Origin: Caballeronia arvi
Lineage (GTDB): Bacteria; Pseudomonadota; Gammaproteobacteria; Burkholderiales; Burkholderiaceae
Reading direction: 5' to 3'
DNA: 64,000 nt
NCBI RefSeq assembly: GCF_001544695.2
Contig: NZ_FCOM02000043.1
Span: 1 to 64,000 of the forward strand
Shown: positions 59,837-64,000 of the stretch, one piece after another
Layout of the letters: each line of letters opens with the position of its first letter
How positions within the stretch are numbered: the first letter of the stretch is position 1
Program-made: the position numbers and the translations under genes
The notes under the pieces: model-generated
What the model saw: the letters and a program-made list of their open reading frames with translations, nothing else
The model's database searches: none
What the model was told of the DNA's origin: nothing

Positions 59837-60229
59837 GTGAAGCCCTACCGCGACATGTCCGATGAAGAATGGCAGATGGTCGCACCGCTGCTTCCCGAAC
59901 TGCGTCCGCGTTCTGAATTGCGAGGCCGTCCGCTCGCCAACACCCGCGCCGTGCTGAACGGTGTGCTCTGGGTGATGTACAGCGGCGCATCGTGGTCCAC
60001 GCTGCCGCGCAAATATCCGTCGTATCAGACGTGTCATCGGCGTTTCAAGGCGTGGCACGAGTCGGGCGTGTTGCTGCGGGTCATGACGCAGTTGTTCGGG
60101 CCGGCTGGCGAGTCGCTCTATGCGTTGATGACCTCGCGCATGCGCGTGCCGGCGGAACTGCAACTCGAAAACGTGGAAGTAGCCGCAAGCATTGAAACCG
60201 AAGAGACGCGTCAGCGTCGCGCCGCATAA
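59837..60229 (+). CDS. Stand-alone DUF4096 transposase-like protein (copy B)
   Basis: 130 aa. Its DUF4096 domain (MSDEEWQMVAPLLPELRP, RGRPLANTRAVLNGVLWVM, WSTLPRKYPSYQTCHRRF) is clearly paralogous to copy A at 32055. The DDE catalytic domain is missing, and the C-terminal tail is different: Glu-rich, ending TEETRQRRAA. It starts at GTG 59837 with GGAGA 8 nt upstream. No IS ends or target duplications are visible, and codon use and GC fit the neighbours, so this looks like a domesticated gene. Function unknown; DNA binding is the likely activity. Confidence 0.7.
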   Translation: MKPYRDMSDEEWQMVAPLLPELRPRSELRGRPLANTRAVLNGVLWVMYSGASWSTLPRKYPSYQTCHRRFKAWHESGVLLRVMTQLFGPAGESLYALMTSRMRVPAELQLENVEVAASIETEETRQRRAA

Positions 60230-60318
60230 TCTCGTAGAAGCCGAGACGAGATGAACAAAGCCGGTCGAAGACATGGATCTTCGACCGGCTTTGTCGTTTC
60301 TGAAACCGCTCCTGAATC

Positions 60319-60771
60319 CTATTGCTCGCGCACCCAGGTCTGCGAGCGCCCCAGCAGCGACACGCCGATATACCCGCGCACGACGAGCTTCTGCCCGCCG
60401 TCCTCGAGCGTCATCTTGCACTTGTAGAGCCTGCCGCTCTCCGGATCGAGAATCTGGCCGCCTTGCCACGTATCGCCGTCGCGGCGCATACCGCTGATGA
60501 TCGTCATGTTCCTGAGCAACTGATCCTTGCGCTCGCCGGTGCAAGCCGTGCAGCGCCGATCCGGCTGATCCAGCCTGCCGATGCCGCGCACGATCTTGCC
60601 CGACAACTCACCGCTGCCGTTGTCGGTGATTTCGATGATCGCTTTCGGCTGGCCGGAGGCATCGTCGATGGTTTGCCAGGTGCCCGCGGGCGTCGCTTGC
60701 GCGAAGGCGCTCGCCGACGCGATCGCCAGCAGCGCGCCGATCGCCAGGCGCTGGCCGATGAAACCGGTCAT
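60319..60771 (-). CDS. DUF2147 periplasmic protein
   Basis: 150 aa. A signal peptide (about 1-24, ending SASAFAQA) precedes a DUF2147 beta-rich domain (GTWQTIDDASGQPKAIIEI, SGKIVRGIG, CTACTGERKDQLL, GGQILDPESGRLYKCKMTL). The CTAC pair could form a disulfide. AAGGAG supports ATG 60771 over an ATG 6 nt upstream. Function of the family is unknown. Confidence 0.82.
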   Translation of the reverse strand: MTGFIGQRLAIGALLAIASASAFAQATPAGTWQTIDDASGQPKAIIEITDNGSGELSGKIVRGIGRLDQPDRRCTACTGERKDQLLRNMTIISGMRRDGDTWQGGQILDPESGRLYKCKMTLEDGGQKLVVRGYIGVSLLGRSQTWVREQ

Positions 60772-60847
60772 CTGCATCTCCTTGTTATTCGATTGGACGT
60801 GCGAAAGCTTACGGGAAAGGGCCCGCATTCGACCGAGAGGAAAGCTT

Positions 60848-61627
60848 CTAGCGCAGACCTGCTTCGAGCGTGGCGAAGGTGCGCTCGTCGGTGCGATCGA
60901 AATGCAGCGGCGTGACCGACACGCGGCCGGACGCAACCACCGCCGTTTCGCTATCGGGCGAATCCGGGCGCGGGCCGCGCTGAAAGCGCAGCCAGTGATA
61001 GTCGATGCCGCGCGGATCGACCAGCGGCAGGACATCGATGCCTTCCACGAGTCCCACGCCTTGCCGCGTCACGGTGAGCGGACCGGCGGCGGACGCGTCG
61101 CAATCGGGGAAATTGACGTTCAGGCAAGTGGGTGCGTCGTGGGAAATCGACAGCAACTGGCGGATCACGCCTGGCGCCAGCGTGCGTGCGGTATCCCAGC
61201 GCACGCTTTCGCGGTCGATGAAGGCCTGGCTGAGCGCGATCGACGGCAAGCCGAGCAGCAGGCCTGTCATCGCAGCGCCGACGGTGCCGGAGAACATCGT
61301 CTCCACGCCGAGATTCGCGCCGCGGTTGATGCCCGACAGCACGAGCGTGGGCGGCGCGTCCTTCATGATGTGGCGTGCGGCCATCACGACGCAGTCGCCG
61401 GGTGTGCCTTGCACGCCGTAGCGCCGCTCGCCCTGACGCGATACGCGCAGCGGCGAATGCAGGCTGATGGAATGCGACGTGCCGCTTTGATCGTGCTCGG
61501 GGGCGATCACCCAGACTTCATGCGCGAGTTCGGCAGCGACCGCTTCGAGCACGGCGAGACCGGGCGCATCGATGCCGTCGTCGTTGGTGATGAGCACGCG
61601 CTGCACGATGGGTGAGAGGGCGGACAT
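60848..61627 (-). CDS. surE: 5'/3'-nucleotidase SurE
   Basis: 259 aa, a metal-dependent nucleoside monophosphatase. NDDGIDAPGL begins with the metal ligands D16-D17, followed by DQSGTSHSI and SGINRGANLG. Burkholderia surE usually lies next to nlpD and rpoS; here none of these is near, so this may be a second copy. That point is inference. Confidence 0.9.
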   Translation of the reverse strand: MSALSPIVQRVLITNDDGIDAPGLAVLEAVAAELAHEVWVIAPEHDQSGTSHSISLHSPLRVSRQGERRYGVQGTPGDCVVMAARHIMKDAPPTLVLSGINRGANLGVETMFSGTVGAAMTGLLLGLPSIALSQAFIDRESVRWDTARTLAPGVIRQLLSISHDAPTCLNVNFPDCDASAAGPLTVTRQGVGLVEGIDVLPLVDPRGIDYHWLRFQRGPRPDSPDSETAVVASGRVSVTPLHFDRTDERTFATLEAGLR

Positions 61628-61713
61628 CGCGAATCACTCCTTGGTCGATGATTGAAAAGATCGACCAATTATTACAGAGTTCGCGTGGCGCTATCCGGAT
61701 CGGATGTGAACGC

Positions 61714-61956
61714 TTACTTCACGCCCAGGCCGCGCAACAGTGCGTTGCCATCCGCGGTGAGACGCACTTTCGGCGTGCCGGCTTCCTGCGACACGATCTC
61801 GACATACCCGTATTCCTTCAGCGACGCGACGTCGGGTGTGGCCGCCATCACGTCGATGGGTGCGTGCATCAGCAGAAGCAGGGTGGCGATTTCGTGGTGG
61901 CTCAAGAGCTTTTTGATGGCTCGCACGGGAGCAGAAGCCGGACGGCGGAAGTTCAT
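61714..61956 (-). CDS. Small cytosolic protein, possible winged-helix
   Basis: 80 aa, starting MNFRRPASAPVRAIKKLLSHHEIATLLLLM. The end LKEYGYVEIVSQEAGTPKVRLTADGNALLRGLG has the shape of the wing of a MarR-like winged helix (cf. LT.DG...L). No signal peptide. I do not recognise the family. Confidence 0.55.
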   Translation of the reverse strand: MNFRRPASAPVRAIKKLLSHHEIATLLLLMHAPIDVMAATPDVASLKEYGYVEIVSQEAGTPKVRLTADGNALLRGLGVK

Positions 61957-62149
61957 GAACGAAGTCCTCAGGTTTACATGACGATGCGCGGCGCGGCGGG
62001 CGTCGTGCCCCTGCGCTGACCTTGATGTCGATGGAGTGCGGGCAGGTTATCGGCCGACTCTTAGGCGAAACTTAAAACGCGCGGCGCAGCGTGCGGCGAG
62101 TTGTTACATGAGGTGTCACGTACTCAGCAGGCGTTTCACTGCGAGTCGA

Positions 62150-63019
62150 TCAGAAGCGATAGTCGGGGTTCTTCGGGTCGAAAGTCAGGTCGTCGAAAGA
62201 CTTGATCTCGATGCGCTCGAACACGACGCTTTCGAAGATATTGCCGTCGTTGTCGTACGACTCCAGCGTGCGGAACACGGGCCGTTCGAGGTCGAGCCCG
62301 AGCACTTCCTTTTTCGCGTAGAACCCGGACTGGCCATCGGGCGTTTCGTAGGTGAGCGCGACCACGCGCAGCCCGTCGATCGTTTTAACTTCGATATTCG
62401 TCGGTTTCGTGATGCCGGCTTCGGCGAACTTGTGCCCCTCGTCGATGAAGCGCTGTGTGATCGAGACGATGCCGAGTTCGCGGATCGAATGATTCGACTG
62501 CGCGCGGGCGAGCGGGCCGTTCACGGAGGTCCACATCGGCACGATGCTCAGGAAGCCGCCGAGATGACCGTAGAGTTCGTCAGGGCGCACGGAATCGTCG
62601 TAGATGATTTCCTGGCCCGCGTGCGCGCCATCGGGCAGCCACTTCGCGTAGATGCGCAACGGCTCGTGCGTGACGCGCACGAGCATGTGATCGGCGCGCT
62701 TCGGCCATTTGCCCTTGATGCGCTCGCGCCGGCGCATCGTGAACTCGCAGGAAGCGAAATCGCGCAAGCCTTCCTTCAGGTAGCGCGGCAGCGTGCGCGC
62801 ATCGAGCGAGCGGAAGAGGGCGACGAGCTGCGCATCGTCGAGTTGCGCGAGCGCGCCGCTCGTAGCGGCCTGCGAGAGCCATTGCGCCTGCTGCTCGACG
62901 CCGAGTTCGCCGACGCGCGCCGGCTCCTGCGGGGGCTGCGCAATCGCTGACGCATGCGTGAACAGCAAACAGAGCCACAACAGGCCCGCACAGGCGAGCC
63001 GCAATCGCGCACGCGGCAT
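62150..63019 (-). CDS. DUF1571 periplasmic protein
   Basis: 289 aa. Signal peptide (about 1-27, ending SAIAQ), then a DUF1571 domain (FTMRRRERIKGKW, LRIYAKWLPDGAHAGQEIIYDD, LTYETPDGQSGFYAKKEVLGLD). ATG 63019 (MPRARLR) is a better start than the in-frame one 51 nt upstream, which overlaps the preceding gene. It follows the acyl-CoA ligase-like gene by 47 nt, so co-transcription is likely. Confidence 0.82.
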   Translation of the reverse strand: MPRARLRLACAGLLWLCLLFTHASAIAQPPQEPARVGELGVEQQAQWLSQAATSGALAQLDDAQLVALFRSLDARTLPRYLKEGLRDFASCEFTMRRRERIKGKWPKRADHMLVRVTHEPLRIYAKWLPDGAHAGQEIIYDDSVRPDELYGHLGGFLSIVPMWTSVNGPLARAQSNHSIRELGIVSITQRFIDEGHKFAEAGITKPTNIEVKTIDGLRVVALTYETPDGQSGFYAKKEVLGLDLERPVFRTLESYDNDGNIFESVVFERIEIKSFDDLTFDPKNPDYRF

Positions 63020-63066
63020 GAGCGTCTCCGAACGTCGATTCTTATTGCGTACCGGCTTTGCGCAGC

Positions 63067-64000
63067 TCATTGGCGCAGTTCACGTCTGAGCACCTTGCCG
63101 ATCGTCGTGAGCGGCAGCGCGTCGCGAAACTCGACGTAGGCCGGCACCTTGTAGCCGGTCAGGTGTAAACGGGCGAACTTCAGCAGTTCTTCCGCCGTCA
63201 GCGTGTCATCCCGCCGCACGACGAACGCCTTCACGCGCTCGCCGGTGACGGCATCGGGCACGCCGACGGCCGCCACCGCGCGCACCTTCGGATGCGCGGC
63301 GAGCACGTCTTCGATTTCGTTCGGATACACGTTGAAGCCCGACACGATCATCATGTCCTTCTTGCGGTCGATGAGCCGGATGATGCCGCGCGCATCCATC
63401 ACGCCGATGTCGCCGGTCGCGAGCCAGCCATTCGCGTCGATGACGTTCGCCGTGTCTTCGGGACGGTTCCAGTAGCCCTTCATCACTTGCGGGCCCTGCA
63501 CGCAGAGTTCGCCCGGTTCGTCGACGTTCGCCCAGGCGCCGTCTTCGCGGCGCATGCGCACGAGCGTCGATGGCACCGGCACGCCGATGGTGCCGTCGAA
63601 CGCGCTTTCGCCATGCGCATCGAGCGGCGTCGCGGCGACGAGCGGCGAACATTCGGTGAGCCCGTAGCCTTCGACCAGCGTGCGGCCCGTCAGCGCCCTG
63701 AAGCGTTCGGCCACGACGCGCTGCGTCGCCATGCCGCCCGCCATCGCGAGCTTGAGCGCGGAGAAGTCGCGCTGGCGGAAGGCGTCGTTGTCCATGAGCG
63801 CGCTGTAGAGCGTGTTGAGCGCGGTGATCGCCGTGAAGTTTTCGTGACGCAGCGCGCGCACGAGCGCACGGATGTCGCGCGGATTGACGATCAGCACGTT
63901 GCGCGCGCCGATCGCGAGAAAAGCGAGCGCGTTCACGGTGAGCGAATAGATGTGATACAGCGGCAACGGCGTGACGATGATCTCTTCACCATCGACGAGC
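63067..64000 (-). CDS. AMP-dependent acyl-CoA ligase (FadD-like), partial
   Basis: At least 311 aa; the N-terminus lies outside the window. The ANL adenylate-forming fold is clear: PLYHIYSLTVNAL, YGLTECSPLV (A5-type motif), GWLATGDIGVMD, DRKKDMMIVSGFNVYPNEIED and the C-terminal catalytic lysine in LPLTTIGKVLRRELRQ. Similarity to long-chain fatty-acid-CoA ligases is strongest; chain length cannot be told. Confidence 0.87.
   Translation of the reverse strand, partial: LVDGEEIIVTPLPLYHIYSLTVNALAFLAIGARNVLIVNPRDIRALVRALRHENFTAITALNTLYSALMDNDAFRQRDFSALKLAMAGGMATQRVVAERFRALTGRTLVEGYGLTECSPLVAATPLDAHGESAFDGTIGVPVPSTLVRMRREDGAWANVDEPGELCVQGPQVMKGYWNRPEDTANVIDANGWLATGDIGVMDARGIIRLIDRKKDMMIVSGFNVYPNEIEDVLAAHPKVRAVAAVGVPDAVTGERVKAFVVRRDDTLTAEELLKFARLHLTGYKVPAYVEFRDALPLTTIGKVLRRELRQ

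Noticed and set aside
32055..60229. DUF4096 genes as active insertion sequences or a composite transposon
   Set aside because: Both lack the DDE domain, terminal inverted repeats and target duplications, and the 27 kb between them is conserved housekeeping DNA.

Overview
The window is about 63% GC, gene-dense chromosomal DNA from a betaproteobacterium of the Burkholderiaceae, most likely Paraburkholderia or Caballeronia. This rests on the isc cluster with IscX, the imuA-imuB-dnaE2 cassette, the rimP-nusA-infB-rbfA-truB block, an odhA-odhB-lpd-zapE order, a DUF3563 micro-protein, and tRNA and 5S sequences. The genus is an inference.

Layout. 1-94: 3' end of a 5S rRNA and its terminator. 193-6127: a LexA box and the SOS mutagenesis cassette imuA-imuB-dnaE2. 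6121-8732: a copper module. CueR and two MerR-type operator/promoters with 19-bp spacers control copZ plus a short-chain dehydrogenase/reductase-like gene, and a DUF305 periplasmic protein; a 48-aa DUF3563 gene lies between. 8733-12815: a small secreted protein, rlmJ, 3-hydroxybutyrate dehydrogenase with a patatin-like hydrolase, and a low-molecular-weight tyrosine phosphatase. 12897-18839: the isc operon (iscR S U A hscB hscA fdx iscX) behind two tandem IscR type-1 sites. 19123-23740: a Tat-exported molybdenum hydroxylase of three subunits (Mo, 2x[2Fe-2S], tri-heme cytochrome c). 23796-26364: a patatin-like lipoprotein and gltX. 26526-27305: tRNA-Ala followed by a tandem duplication of tRNA-Glu/tRNA-Asp. 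27477-33781: an accessory-looking stretch with GNAT, AraC, AIG2-like and YdcF proteins, small secreted proteins, a stand-alone DUF4096 protein and a LysR regulator, with several long inverted repeats. 33855-38439: aminotransferase, scpB, rluB. 38611-45261: the rimP-nusA-infB-rbfA-truB operon with a leader attenuator. 45312-50289 (minus strand): a MarR-controlled EmrAB/outer-membrane-factor tripartite exporter. 50605-59693: typA, then the 2-oxoglutarate dehydrogenase operon and zapE. 59769-60229: a second DUF4096 protein behind a structured leader. 60319-64000 (minus strand): DUF2147, surE, a small protein, DUF1571, and an AMP-dependent ligase cut by the window edge.

Most of the window is conserved housekeeping. 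The points most worth follow-up are: two paralogous stand-alone DUF4096 'transposase-like' proteins, one behind a nested hairpin that abuts its ribosome binding site; a symmetric 90-bp nested inverted repeat at the 3' end of the ydcF-like gene; the second CueR-type promoter, which places the DUF305 gene in the copper regulon; a 17-bp perfect hairpin terminator; and strong stem-loops in intercistronic gaps of the isc, nusA-infB and odh operons. I found no CRISPR array, prophage or complete insertion sequence.
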